A model generated the notes under the pieces. The model had not been told where the DNA came from. It saw only the letters and a program-made list of their open reading frames with translations, and did not search any database. Positions 1-12,000 of a stretch of DNA of 64,000 nucleotides are shown in pieces. The position numbers and the translations under genes were made by a program. This stretch comes from Iris pallida (lineage: Eukaryota > Streptophyta > Magnoliopsida > Asparagales > Iridaceae): assembly GCA_029216955.1 (NCBI GenBank), contig JANAVB010042280.1, forward strand, positions 43,048-107,047, written 5' to 3'. How positions within the stretch are numbered: position 1 is the stretch's first letter; the number at the start of each line of letters is the position of its first letter.

Positions 1-954
1 AGGTTTGTCTCATTAATGCAGGAATTCTGACCGTCGACCAAGTGGTGTGCGCTCTTGGCCACTCTCGGTCCTATAAAAGGGGAAGTTCTCCTCTGAAGAG
101 TCATCGTCTTCTTCTCGGCATCCTTCACCACCATATGAGATCCAAACTTAACTTCGAGCAGCGATCGACCTTGTGTAAGTTGGTTGCTGGTTGAGGTTTC
201 TCTCGTTTGTAGTAGCCACATTCTTATGGAGGAACTCTGTGTAGAAGGAGTCATCACTGCCCTTGAAAAGTATGCAAATGTCCTTCTTAGGGAGTTCGAC
301 TCTGAGCGACGTCTGGGGGATGTGGGAGATCCAAGCCACGGGTTCGAGATCGGTTTCTCACCCGATGAATAGCCGGTCGTGCTCTGCCTTGGTCTTTGGG
401 AACAATGGGGCTTCGTCGTGCTGTGGTTCTGGGCCTTCCACTGCTTCAGCATATATTGTAGCCCTAGCTTCTCTTGGTGATAAGGGGGTTGGCTCTGATG
501 ACACTTTGATTCGGTGGAGAAGAGACTTCGATGTAGACTGTACATCTCTCTTTTGCCCATGACGATCACACTATAAAGGCTATCCATCGAAGACGATCCT
601 TCCCTTATGTTTATAGAAATTTCTATTCTCACTTGTGTAACAAAGACCTTGTAATTGATCCTTGTAAGTGAGATTCAAGAAACTTTTTTCTTATGTACTT
701 GCGATAGACTTGTGTAATAGACCCTTGTAGCTATGATCAATAAGAAGAGTGCTTTTTTTTCTGAACTTCATCGTGAGAATGTCTTCGTCCTTGGTTGGTC
801 TGCGTATCTCACTGTCTGCGCCTCTGTAATGGTAGGTCGGTAGCGGGGGACACTAACCTGTGGCATATGTCATCTGGACCATGGTAGGAAGAGGATGGGC
901 GACGAGAGCACCCTCATGCGCCTTGCATCAGCTGTAATTTTTTATGCTTCTACA
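1..954 (-). repeat. Left LTR (3' LTR) of a Tat-like gypsy element, cut by window start
   Basis: Bases 1-954 are repeated at 50161-51068: both copies share the start AGGTTTGTC, the CCTATAAAAGGGG block and the shared end TGCTTCTACA. The copy at the right shows that about 1.3 kb of this LTR lies before the window. The element is read on the minus strand (gag and PBS are minus), so this is its 3' LTR. A plus-strand TATA (72-79) and an open frame 184-372 lie inside it. That frame is shorter than the copy in the right LTR, because the TAC codon after the shared residues GFSPDE is a stop here. Confidence 0.88.
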
Positions 955-970
955 AGACCCCCTTCAAAGT
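955..970 (-). other. Polypurine tract of the Tat-like element
   Basis: Directly inside the left LTR the minus strand reads TTTGAAGGGGGTCT and then the LTR start TGTAGAAGC. A purine tract touching the LTR marks the 3' side of a minus-strand element and agrees with the PBS at 48811-48828. Confidence 0.7.
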
Positions 971-1169
971 GTCTCGAACTTGGGTCAAGGTCGGGGCACT
1001 TTGAAAAGAAGCATGACACGTGTCTCCTCATTTTTTTTGCGTAGAGGACATACCCATCACCCCCTGCGGACAGGCTAACGATGTGCTTAGGCTCCAGCAT
1101 TAAATGTGTTAAGTCGTCTCCTCCTTAAGCATGATCATGACTCCTCGTATCACGCGAACGTTCATTATG

Positions 1170-1318
1170 ACCCTTTTTTCTGAACCCACGTCACACAAGG
1201 CGTTTTGTCTTCTCTCGCGAACGTGTCCTTTATTATAAGTAGGCATTTTCGGGGAGAGAAAACCTTCGTGCCTTCTACGCCAGAGTTCTCTCTTTCTTGG
1301 AAACCCTAGCTCTTTGCC
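1170..1318 (+). promoter_or_regulatory. Putative promoter and 5' UTR of the antisense ORF
   Basis: A TATA-like sequence TATTATAAGTAGG lies at 1231-1243, about 80 bases before the ATG at 1319. An ACGT-core element (CCCACGTCACAC) lies near 1182. The leader between them is pyrimidine-rich and ends AAACCCTAGC, a style common in plant 5' UTRs. It lies outside the LTR and points away from it, so the antisense ORF could be transcribed on its own. This is an inference from sequence only. Confidence 0.5.
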
Positions 1319-3705
1319 ATGGCCCCCAAAAGGTCAAAAACCCTAAAAGCTCTTGTAGCTAGCCCCAAAAAGGTGAAGGAAAAGAGGGCTATTTTTGATA
1401 TTAGTGATATCGATGAACCTTCGACTGTTGGCGCAGTGATTCATCCTGATATGCGCCCGCCCGTAGCAGGTATCTACTTCGATCTCCATGCTTCTGTAGG
1501 CATCTGTGCTAATGCTTTATACGCTCACCCTTGTCTATGTATATTATTTTGTTATTCAGTTTTTGTGACCATCCTATTGAGCAAAATTCTCTACGACTTT
1601 CCTCTCTGTTCATTATGGATTGACCTCGAACATGAGCTCCTCATCCCTTTTCAACAGTTGATTATCGCAGACCAACCGAACGGACAGCTGAAAGAAATAC
1701 GGGTGCAGACTTCGGCTTACTTCTATCATATGCTAGACCAAGGAAGGCTGATCCCTTCTCATGATACTAGTGCAGGGCAGTTAAAGCCCCAATTTCTTTT
1801 TGGTGATAGATTTGTCGCGGAAGACTTAGACCTCTTCTTCCTAAGATCGGAGTGGTTTATCAAGAGTAACAACCTCCTCCTATATATTTCTGAGACCGAG
1901 CGCCATTTGCCATTGTCGGTCTCCTTCTGTTTTGTCGAGGAATGACGATTGGACTGGGGCTTAACACCCAGTCAGGTGGATTTGACTTCAGGCCGAATCT
2001 AGACGGGCGAAGGTTCTGCAGATCAGAGTATTCTTATGTCTATCCCGGGTAGTTCACCATCCTCTCAACGAGTGTTGCTCCCTAGGCATAGGTTCAACGA
2101 TGTGCCTACTAAATTTTCACCGTCTCGTGCTTCTATTTTTTCCAACAGACTCTTGGCATCTGACCGTGGCTATCCGAAAGGTTTATTTCATCCCCAAGGA
2201 TGGATACAGTTTGATCGAAAGTGGAGCGACCTGACCCGATGGGTGCTGAGTACTTTTAAGGAGGATATTACGCACACTAACCTTCGTCATGCCATCAGGG
2301 GCATTAAATATGGTATTCCTTCCAATCGGTCCTTGTTCTTGGTTTTACTAGAATTGTTTAATTACGACACCGGAACCTTCTTTCTACCATGCGGAGAGAT
2401 GGGGCTGGCCCTTTACGAGATGTTTGTCATTTTCAAGCTACCCTGGGGCGAAAACCCCTATGTAGAGTACTGTCCTACCCCAGAAGAGCTTAAGGGGCTA
2501 GAAGACTAGCACCCTGAGCTAGTAGAGGTGTATAAGGAGTTGCTCTGTCATTACCAGGCTTGTGTGCGTCCGGATTCCACGTACGCCTCGCCCCATACGA
2601 GCGCTTGGAGGCAGTATTTTTCTGGTATCGATCCATCAGCAGGTCAGGCTATCCAACCCTCTATTTGTAGGGCGTACAACCTTACTGTGATAAAAGACAT
2701 GGAGGTAAAATCAAAGACACAACTGCCTTCTGTGGTTGATGAGAAAATATCTGCTTCTGCGATTTTTAGTTGCTTCCACCAAAATTCTATTCTCGTTAGT
2801 CAAAAAGCGGCATTAGCAGCCTTTCTGATGATGTGGTTACGAAAAGTCGTGGTCCTCAGAGGCCTAGGCTCCGTGGGATGACTGGACAAGGAACTCATCA
2901 TGCCTGCTATACGGTTGGCTTTTGTCCATTCATTGGTGTTGCTTCCGGCGATGGTCTGCGACCTTCTCAGAGGTCTGAGGGATTTTATGGAAGGATTATA
3001 AAGCCTTCCAGTCGAGGCAACAGATTTCCTCCAGCAGAATTGCCCTACCATTATCTGATAGCTTGGCTAGCTTTACATCGTTCAGGGCTAATTGCTTCCA
3101 CTGTCGTAGATAACGATGATGGCGATGATGCACTCATGCTCCATTATCATAAATCAAAATGGTTCTATGTAGACATCCCGACATGTAGGCGAGTGCTAGG
3201 CTGCTTGGTCAAATATAGCTTCAACCCGATCTCACTTTCTTATGGAGGCCATGGAGCTTGCGACGAACTTGACGACCGAGCCGGTGCAGAAAGGAGCTTA
3301 ACTTCTGGATTTCGCTAGCTATTATCTATCCGCCCTTCGCACCTAGTTTATCAGAGCCAGAATAAGGTGTACTTGGAGCCTTATCTGCCTACCTGCTTCG
3401 CACGACAGTTCAGCTATGGCCAAACCATGATGGGCAACCCTAGCCCCTGTTTAGGGTATGAGGGGAGTTTATTGGACGGTGCCCATGCTTGGAAGTATTA
3501 TACTGCCGTTTCTACTGGGGCCACGTTCTCCTTTCCTGACGTGAATGAAGAGCCCTGCATTCTATTCTCCGCCATAAAGTTTTATACCTGGTTACTCGCT
3601 TTTCGCCAGGTTTTGACCAGGAACAGAGCTTTATCTTGGGTACCCAATTTGATCAACTCCGATCGAAGCTATAAGAAGTGGAGGAGGCTCGCCATGAGTC
3701 TTCTA
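1319..3705 (+). pseudogene. Plant mobile domain (PMD) ORF, segment 1 of 3, antisense in the Tat-like element
   Basis: The reading begins MAPKRSKTLKALVASPKK at 1319; this first part stays open to 1945. Around 2036-2509 comes the PMD core: FHPQGWIQFDRKW, then FFLPCGEMGLALYEM and KLPWG. The same frame runs on after a TAG (2507) through LAAFLMMWLRKVV and, past a TGA near 2879, LPAMVCDLLRGL. A frameshift near 2990 moves the coding to another frame: the 3040-3318 part with DDDGDDALMLHYHKSKWF, and 3367-3711 with LARQFGY-like and GNPSPCLG residues. The ORF breaks at 3705, where copia 1 inserted, and resumes at 30613. PMD proteins are known both as host genes and as passenger ORFs of plant transposable elements; the antisense place inside a gag-bearing element favours a passenger here. 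Several stops and a shift make it a pseudogene. Confidence 0.75.
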
Positions 3706-5106
3706 TGTTAGCCCAATGATTATATCATGTTTTTGATTATGGCTAATCAATTAAGTTTACCATAATAACATCACTAATATTCATGTAATCACTATCATGT
3801 TGCTACTTAAACTTAGCATTGTCCCAAATGTTCTATATCATATTGCTATACTTGTATCATATTATTTTGTTCGCCTAACATGTTCTTAGACATACAATAA
3901 GCATGATCAAGCTTTGTCAAACCAGGACATATATAATGGGCCAAAGACGGTGTTATACAAGAAGATTTCTCTGAACCGCCCAACGACCTATCCGGGGCCT
4001 CGCATTGGGGGTTCCACTGCCCGGTCAGTGGACAGAGGTCGAGGGGGCAGCGCCCCCCGTGGGAGTTCGGGGGCGAAGCCATCGAATGGTATTCAGATTT
4101 CCAGATCTGTTTATCTTTGGACGATTGTCGTCAACGTAAAAGGCGTCTTCAAGTTTGAAGAAAGGCGTCATCAAAGGGCTATTGGTTTTCCTTTTGGATC
4201 AATGTATTTTCTATATTTATTGAGTCTAGGTACGATGTAAACTCTATCGTACTGGCAAATAGGCTACCCTAGAAACATTTTCAAAATACCCTTTCATTTT
4301 GAAGACAAGCCTACTTACAAAAGCCCAAACTACTTCCTAACTGCTTGATCTTTTCAAAAAGCCCAAAACTAATTTACAAAAACCCTAACAGAACTCCAAC
4401 AGAATATGGCCCGAGTTCGGCCCGAATTCGGCCAGAGTTCGGTTAGTGGACATTGGATTTTAAACTTTGGTTCTCCTGCAGTTACGGATCTTGTCGAGAT
4501 TCTCTTAAAGAGTTCTGTCTGAATTCTGTCAGAATTTTGTCAGAATTCTGCCTTTGGAAAAACTATAAATAGAGAAGATTTCGATCATTTCAAGACACCA
4601 ATTCACTTTCATATCTCTTCTCTATAAGCCTACTACTTCTTTCAAAGTGTTCTGAGCTATTCATTTTCAAATCCCAAGCCAGTTACAATCCTCTAGTCGA
4701 TTTGCTAGTGCGGTACGGTCTAGAAGCTTCAGAGCGATTGTAATCAGAGGCTAGATTGAAGAAAGACACTTCACAACTGAAGTTGGTCGAGTACTTCGGA
4801 TCAAAGCTCGCGTTGTAGAAGTTGTTGCAAGGACTTCGTATAAAAACTTTCAGGATTTTCCAATAGTGGATTCAACTGGAAGCTAGAGTTCTTTCGACTG
4901 GACTAGTCCTCACAAGAGGAAAACCAATATACATCGATGTGTTTGCGTTTGCCTTCTGATCTCATTTCTTTTACACTTATTGTTTTATGATCATTGATTT
5001 AATTCTGTGATCTTACTGCTAACAAGTTTTTAATTAGCAATATTCCGCTGCCTACTCTATTCACACCCCCCTTTAGAATATTCTGCTTTACGACATCGTT
5101 CCTACA
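3706..5106 (+). repeat. 5' LTR of copia 1
   Basis: 1401 bases, TGTTAGCCCA to CCTACA. TATAAATA stands at 4564-4571. Just upstream (4388-4444) are imperfect copies of GGCCCGAGTTCGG and GGCCAGAGTTCGG, and after them repeated AGAATTCTG words (4500-4550). It carries about 130 bases (about 4003-4135) that the 3' LTR lacks; these include a GC-rich hairpin GGGGGCAGCGCCCCC. Confidence 0.9.
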
Positions 5107-5430
5107 ATTGGTATCAGAGCTAGGACTCTATTATCTGGCTTAACATCCTTAAAGTAAATCCTTATTATCAATTGTTAACCTCTGATTCCAATTGCCTTCA
5201 ATTGGTATCCGAGCGGGTTCTCTTTATATAGGTATTGCTATTATACCAATTGTTTCTACAATTGGTACCAGAGCAGGTGCTCCTTCTAGAGCTATTATTG
5301 CAGGTGCTCCTTATAGATATATTATTGCTCATACCAATTGCTCCTTCAATTGGTATCCTAGCAATGACTCTATTATTTGGCTTAACATCCTTGGAGCAGA
5401 TCTTTATTATCAGAGCGGATTTTACAGGTA
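5107..5430 (+). other. PBS (5109-5120) followed by an array of PBS-like copies
   Basis: The first copy TGGTATCAGAGC matches the initiator tRNA-Met PBS used by copia elements and lies two bases inside the LTR. Further copies follow: ATTGGTATCCGAGC near 5200, ATTGGTACCAGAGC near 5260 and ATTGGTATCCTAGC near 5350. The text after the first copy (CTATTATCTGGCTTAACATC) returns near 5371, so an approximately 240-base unit was duplicated and smaller copies arose inside it. Confidence 0.8.
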
Positions 5431-5496
5431 AAACGAGGTAACACTGCAATTATATTCTTATTTATTATAGCTATCACATATATCACAGTATCACAT

Positions 5497-7070
5497 ATGG
5501 CAAGTATGTACTTAACAACTAAAGAGCAATCCTCAAATAGACTTCCACTATTTTATGGAATAAACTATAGTTATTGAAAGACACGAATGACCTTCTATCT
5601 GAAGTCTCTAGATTTTGACTTATGGTCAATTGTTGTAAATGGCTACAAAAAGCCTACTATCACTTCTATTCTCACGTCCTCTATAATCAACAAGCCTTAT
5701 TATAGTTACATGGAGGAAGAGAAGAAGTTAGCTAGCCTTGATGCAAAAGCTATACATATCTTTTATTGTGCTGTAGACATAAATGTATTCAATCTTATTA
5801 CTAATTGCACAACATCTCATAAAATTTGGAAAGTTCTTGAAGCTACTTATGAGTGCAGGTATGAAAGCAAAGCTAGAAACTCCAGAGAGAAGGATAGTCT
5901 TCATAATGATGCAAATATATGCATGATGGAATTAGGATTTAAGGTACAACACAATCCCTTATACGAAGAAGAGCTTGTATGTGACAGTTATAAGAAGACA
6001 GGCCACATCGAAGAAGATTGTATTACTGCTATAAAGGAGAGTCACTATGAACAATCAAATGAAGGTAGATCATCGTCTCACAAGTACACTAGCACGAGAA
6101 TATGGTGTAAAAGCGAAGCAACAGATTCTGAGGAAGAAGAGAGACCTCATCAAGCTGCAAATTTATGCTCAATGGCATTATCTAACGAGGTACAAAATAA
6201 TTCTTTTTATGAAGAGAGTGAATTTTCTCATGATGAGTTATCTTATGCTTTCAGTGATCTGTTAGAAGAATACAAAAAATATATTAGATAAGTATAAGCA
6301 AGCTAGAAAGGATATTCTATCCTATAAGCGGGAGAATAAAAAGCTTACTTGCTTATTGAATGATGCTAGAAATAGTTGTCCTTCTAATAATTCCACTGAG
6401 AATTCCACATTGAAGTTTAGATTGCATGAGGCACTTGATTGCATTGAAAAAAGCACTCAAGAAAATGCTAAACTTAAGGAGGAATTAGAATCAGAAAAGA
6501 AGAATTATTCTATTGTTTTATGTAGAATTGATGCTCTTTCTGCTAAATATGATGAGATCTGTGCTAACTCTAAAAAGTTAGAGATTAGACTGAAAAAGCA
6601 GGTAGTATAACCTACGACTCAGTCTAATACAAGACACTTAGCACGTCACAAAGTACACACGACAGATCATCTAAAAAGGAAGGAAGCAAAGCTAAAGCTT
6701 CACATAACAATGCTTTCTATTATAAGCATCCACGCACATCATATCACACTATTGCACGTTCTTATACTGCTGCACATAGTACTAATGTGAATTCTTTCTG
6801 TCATTATTGTGGTATGAATGGACATGTTTCTAATCATTATCAGATTAAAAAACTTATTGATATGAACTTGTGCAAATGGGTTCCCAATGCTGACAAATAT
6901 GGATACAAATATTGGATACCAAAGTCTTCACCTAATATTGCAGTTGAAGCTTCTCATATCAAATAGAACCATGGAACATGTTGGTGATTGCAAAGCTACA
7001 AAGGTCATCTTCCATACAATTGCCCCACCAGAAGTGTGGTCACTAGAACCACTTCGGTCACATGCTTCCT
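5497..7070 (+). pseudogene. Copia 1 gag remnant (UBN2-type gag with two decayed zinc knuckles)
   Basis: The frame can be followed from an ATG at 5497 (MASMYLTTKEQSS). A TGA at 5575-5577 replaces a tryptophan codon in the YGINYSYWKTR-like stretch. From 5587 to 6291 it reads KSLDFDLWSIVVNGYKK and TSHKIWKVLEATYE, the usual gag core. A knuckle CDSYKKTGHIEEDC follows, with its second Cys changed to Tyr. 6356-6610 is predicted coiled coil (KLKEELESEKK). A second knuckle near 6800, CHYCGMNGHVSNHY, has lost its last Cys. The parallel copia 2 gag keeps CFGCKKSGHMKKDC. Copia 1 gag is therefore dead. Confidence 0.8.
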
Positions 7071-7072
7071 AA

Positions 7073-7890
7073 ATAGTTATTAATATCTAGCATGTTCTTA
7101 TTGATGTCTTGCTATTAGCTTTTATTGATATCTTTTAATTTGTTTATTGTTTGAATCAATATGAGACATAATCCTAGCATGACTAGCTGTTTAGCTTAAA
7201 TGATTAGTTCACACTATATAGTATGTTATTTTCTACTAGTGTGACACATTTGTCTATGTATGCTCTATACTTTTAATATTTATTCTTGAAGCATGCATAG
7301 GAGCTTCTTTTTGGTGAATATGTTTTTGACTATTCGTCTTTAATATTTTTTTAATGGTCACTTCTTACCGATTTGTCTTTAACATTTCATATTTACTTTG
7401 ATCGGTATTTTGTAAGTATGTTTGCTTAGCACAAGTCTTCTATTTATTGAAAAGTATATACAAATACTTTTATGTTAACCTTGTGCTTGCATAATATATT
7501 CACTATTGATTCTCATATTTTATTTTGATTAACTTCTTATGAATCAGTTACATCTTTGTCTGATATATAAGTTAAGTTCAAGTTCTATATTATTTTAAAA
7601 AGTAGTTTCAAACTTGTTCTTATCTCATACTTTAGCTATTGATTACTTTGAACAAATTTATGTTCTTCTCTTTATTAGCTTCTTCCTCAAAGCCTCTTTT
7701 AATGATATTTTTCTTGACTTTTTGGTTGACATTTTGGATACATGACTCTTTTTTTAAAATAATTTTTCAATATCTTGATATTGATAAACCATTATTTGGG
7801 TATTTACTTCTTTTATATTTAGAGATTCTAGATTTCGATGTTATTCGATAATACTGCATATATTCCTTTGAATCTATGTTCTTAACAGTA
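7073..7890 (+). other. AT-rich non-coding interior of copia 1
   Basis: About 0.8 kb of AT-rich sequence between the gag remnant and the conserved block. In an autonomous relative this interval would hold several kilobases of pol. No integrase, reverse transcriptase or RNase H motif was seen on either strand, so pol appears deleted or replaced. Short open frames here (for example 7639-7851) look like chance. Confidence 0.6.
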
Positions 7891-7900
7891 GAGATCATTT

Positions 7901-8050
7901 TGGGAACAAGCCAAAAGGGTCCTTCTGTCATACAGGTGTAAATAGCCTGAAACGATATGGTGTACTAGTCTTCGGACTACCGCTAGCGAATCAGCCCTTA
8001 GAGCTAACCCGAAGTGATCAATACTTTATAGACTTAAGATTTATTAAGGT
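7901..8050 (+). other. Conserved non-coding block, copy A (TTCG-loop hairpin)
   Basis: From about 7901 the text AAAAGGGTCCTTCTGTCATA onward nearly matches the minus strand of copia 2 at 57480-57600, directly after its pol stop. At 7966-7979 it forms TAGTC-TTCG-GACTA, a perfect five-base stem with a TTCG loop. It is followed by TAAGATTTATT, shared with the diverged copy at 26957-27113. No open frame is conserved, so it looks like a cis-acting or structured RNA element of these retrotransposons. Confidence 0.65.
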
Positions 8051-8065
8051 ATACACTACAAGAAA

Positions 8066-8480
8066 TTCGGGTTTCCGTGACAAGTAATTTGTGACAAGTG
8101 TAACAGTTGTCACTGAAAGGAGTATTTCTGTGACAAGTTTTTTTTTTGTCACCCATAATTTAATTTTGTGACAAGAATTATTTTTCGTCACACAATTAAA
8201 ACATTTAGTGATTATGTTAATATTGGTTGTCACTCAATGTTCTCACTAAAATAAAATTTTAATTTTTAACTCATGTCGAAGACAAGTTCGATGTGGCAAG
8301 TGAAAATACTTGTCACTTAAAGTTTTTCTTTAGTAACATTAAAAAAATAATGTCACATAAAAGTATTAGCTACAATATAAAAAATTATTCTTGTCACTTA
8401 AGATTTTCTTTTAGTTACCAAATTAATTTATGTCACATAAAAGTATTACACAATTTTTTATTCCTTGTCAAAAAAATAAA
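8066..8480. repeat. CACTA 5' subterminal repeats
   Basis: A dense array of GTGACAAG and its complement CTTGTCAC, in both orientations (about 8076, 8092, 8129, 8170, 8308, 8393 and others). Such arrays are binding sites of the TNPA-type protein in En/Spm and are needed in cis for transposition. That role comes from the family; here only the repeats are seen. Confidence 0.8.
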
Positions 8481-8689
8481 GTGATTACAAAAGTAAATAA
8501 ACAAAATATGCTGATTGGATTTGACTCAAGACCAAATTTTTGGCATTATTTTGATATCAATATTTAAATCATGCAAAAAATTTATGTCAAAACCCAACCA
8601 GTCCAAATATTCACATAATTACTAATACTAATCGGATTTGAAATATATTATTCTTATATATGGAAACCAAACTAAACCATAAGTACAAT

Positions 8690-9060
8690 TTCATCTCTCT
8701 CATGAGAAATACCTAGCCCAGTCGTTCCCCCTCTTTTTTCAACAATCTGCCGCGCTTATACATTCCCGCCCCCGCCCCCTTTCCCTTGGAAAAATTTTTG
8801 GATCATCATATTCCCTCCTTTTTTATGCCCACAAAAACTCTCTCCCTCTCTAAAAAAAATTGATTGAATCTAATCGGAGAGGTATGGGTTCTCCCTCAGT
8901 TCTATATATTTTCTATGGTGTTGAACCCTAAATTTCATCTTTTATCCCACGGTTGCAGCAATCTTTTCCCAAACGAAGCCAAAAGCTGGTCGAGGAGGAT
9001 CGATAGCCATTGATCATCCATCATTCTGGAATACTTAAGGTGCATGTATATGAAATTTAC
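8690..9060 (+). promoter_or_regulatory. Possible CACTA promoter and leader exon
   Basis: An abrupt C-rich stretch (8725-8795, with CGCCCCCGCCCCC near 8770) followed by a CT-rich leader (8820-8850), ACCCTAAA near 8925 and a possible donor AAGGTGCATG near 9039. It sits just inside the subterminal repeats, where En/Spm promoters lie. No clear TATA box was found. Confidence 0.35.
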
Positions 9061-12000
9061 TAATTGGGAAATTTTATGTGAGTTTAGTATTAGAATTTTA
9101 ATTATTTCTACTTATATATATTTGCTTGCGTCCATGTGTGTATATGTTGTATCGTACAACACGACAAAATTGTTGTTTGTTTTGTTATATATGTTGTTGT
9201 GATGTTACCTCCATGTAAGTCATAACGACACCAGCACATGCTGCACGTTTGTATAAATATCACTAAGAATTTTTATATGATAATGTGCATGTATTAAAAT
9301 CCACCGTTGAAGATTAGCTAAAGGTTGTTGTGAGTTTCTGAGTACGACCAGCACATGCTACGTGTTTGTCTAAATGTCACTAAATTTTTTTTATATGATA
9401 ATGTGCATGTATTGAAATCTGCCCTTGAAGATTAGTTAAAGGTTGTTCTAAGTTTCTAAGGAAGAAAAGAAAAAATGACCTGAATCATATTGCATTCAGA
9501 CGAAAATGCTAGAGCCTTATCCCTGGGATTTCTGACACAGTACCTACGTTTATAAAGAATCTGGTGTACATACACTATCCCACAAGATAAAGAAACAAGT
9601 ATCCTGAGAAATTTGGATCCCTCATACTCTATAGTCCAGGTACTGTCCCACATTAGTTGTCTTAGGTCCTGGATAGTATGTCTGTGTCTGCTGCACCACC
9701 ACAGAGGTGGGTCTAGATGATCAGTGGTGTAAGGCTGGTGTACGATTCTTTTGTCACTGCCATTATTAATTATTGTACGCTCCTATTCATAGGACTCTTG
9801 CTCATGTTTCTAACAGATAATTTCAAGTGTGCTTGCAATTGCATACAGTTGTAAAAGTTTTAGAATGTTAGGGTGTGACGATGTTTTTGTTAATGCATTG
9901 GAAAAAAAAGAATCAACATGTAGACAACTATACATTCAATTTCTAAAAAAAAATTATTTTCGTTAGTCATCAAAATTTTTTAAAAAATAGTCTGTCAACG
10001 TAGTTAGGGACATTATTAGGTCAGGCCTGCGTGGAGGCCACATCATCTTATAAACGAGATGAGGATAAGGTTGAGGTGTACTGCAAACAGAGTCCTCACA
10101 GTTTCTTTCGCCTCTCTCAATTTTCTATAAAGAGGTAGGAGGAGGTGATGATTATATATATAAGTTGACAGGTCTCAGACTCTGATTATATTATATATAT
10201 TAGTCTTGTCTAATGAGAATGACAAAGGAGTTGTTAATTTAGTCTTATTAGATAGAAAATGAGATATCAAACTATAAATAATTGTAATTGATTTAGATTT
10301 TACATAAAAAAATTTAAGACATCGTGAACCAATTTGAATCATATCTAGTTCCAAACAAAAGGAAATATACAATCAATTATATATATACAACTGCGCATGA
10401 TTGGACCCACACCTGGCCCGAATACAATATTTAGGCCGGCTGTCTGGTCTCTCCCTAGCCCTGCCGTCTCCTTACAGAAGAACTGTTTAGGAACGAGATA
10501 GTCCTTCACTCTTTCTTTCTTTATTCTTCTGATGTCCTTTTCTAACTTTATTTAGTTCATGCATGTGTCAGACTTGAACCAATTTTAACTTCTCTTACTG
10601 CATACTTTTAGCATCTGGAAAGTTGATCCTTAAATTTGTTGGCTTAGTTGTTTGCTTGCATAATCGAGGTTTGGTAAAAAAATGTGAAAGACTGCAGCAA
10701 TTTAGTAAGTATATAAAAGAGATACATTATGTTTGCAGTACCTGCTGGTAACTTTGATGTGGACATCGATCTTTCCTATATATATGAAATCAAAACAGTA
10801 AATTCCTACTCTGTGCTAACTTCTTAACATGGTTACAATGAAAAGTACACTTAATCAAACTAAATATAGGAAAACTCCACCCAAATCGAGGGCAAAACAG
10901 AAGCCGAAACCAAACTGTGGTTGACATGTCACCCCTCAGCTCCCTGCTGACGTCGGCTCTATCTCCGGCGAATGGGGAGGCACCGCGGGGCACGGTTTCG
11001 GTTCAAAACCCTCCCATCTAGGTATGTCTAGAATTGTTCCTAAATATATGGGGCCTGCACCACTGGCAATGATGAAAATGTGCTTCACATGCCATAGCCA
11101 CAAAGTTCTAGGAATTGAACACATCAATGGAAAAGTTCTACAGGTGAGCTGAGTGACCCTTTGCATATCTATCCATGGTTTGGTTTCACATACAAAGTTT
11201 GCATGCTGGACGTTGGTAGCAACTATTGGTTACTTTCTGTCTTCCCTCCATCATTGATATTAGGGTTCTTCGATCCAGGTTCCTGCTCTGAAAACTAATT
11301 CCTGTTATATTATAAAGCTTAGATCCAGGCAATGATTTATATGGCATCTTTATGCCATCTCTGTTATATTATAAAACTAATTCCTGCTATATTATAAAGC
11401 TTGTCTATAAACATCTTCAGTTAATGTGGTTTAGGTAGAATGGAAAGGAAAGTTGAAAGGTTCAAAAAAGTGTACAGGATATTTATCTGGGTGACACAAG
11501 TTGAACTTATTATTCATTCTACTAATTGTAAGCTCAAGTAATCTAAAATGTTAGGTGATGCAAAACCAACTTTAAGTTCTTATATACTAAATGAATGACG
11601 ATCAACAGAATATGACATGTTAACCAGAGTTAACTTTCCAACCCTAACTGGAGGATGTATACTTCTTTTGATATCCATACCAAAACTATAGTAAGATAAT
11701 TTTTATACAAGTATATTAAAAGCACAGAAAGATGCCAAACCTTCAACCACCAATGACTTGCTACACACACTCGAGAAATGTTTCTATAATCCTTTGGACG
11801 AAACTTTACTTATGCTAATATAGTGACTTGAAAATGTCGTCAAATATTGATTAAGAGCTTCATAACAGAAGAATACACGATAGTACACACAGTAGAATAC
11901 AAAGTAGTATACAAAGTAGTTTCTAATCTGATAGTTTTCTTACCCCAGTTCTTCCTTCTACTAAGAATTCCATGCAAGAGAACGACAATTGGGGTATTAG

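Noticed and set aside
1470..1657. GT-AG intron in the first PMD exon
   Set aside because: Borders fit, but splicing shifts to a frame with an early stop, while the unspliced frame stays open to 1945. Not supported.
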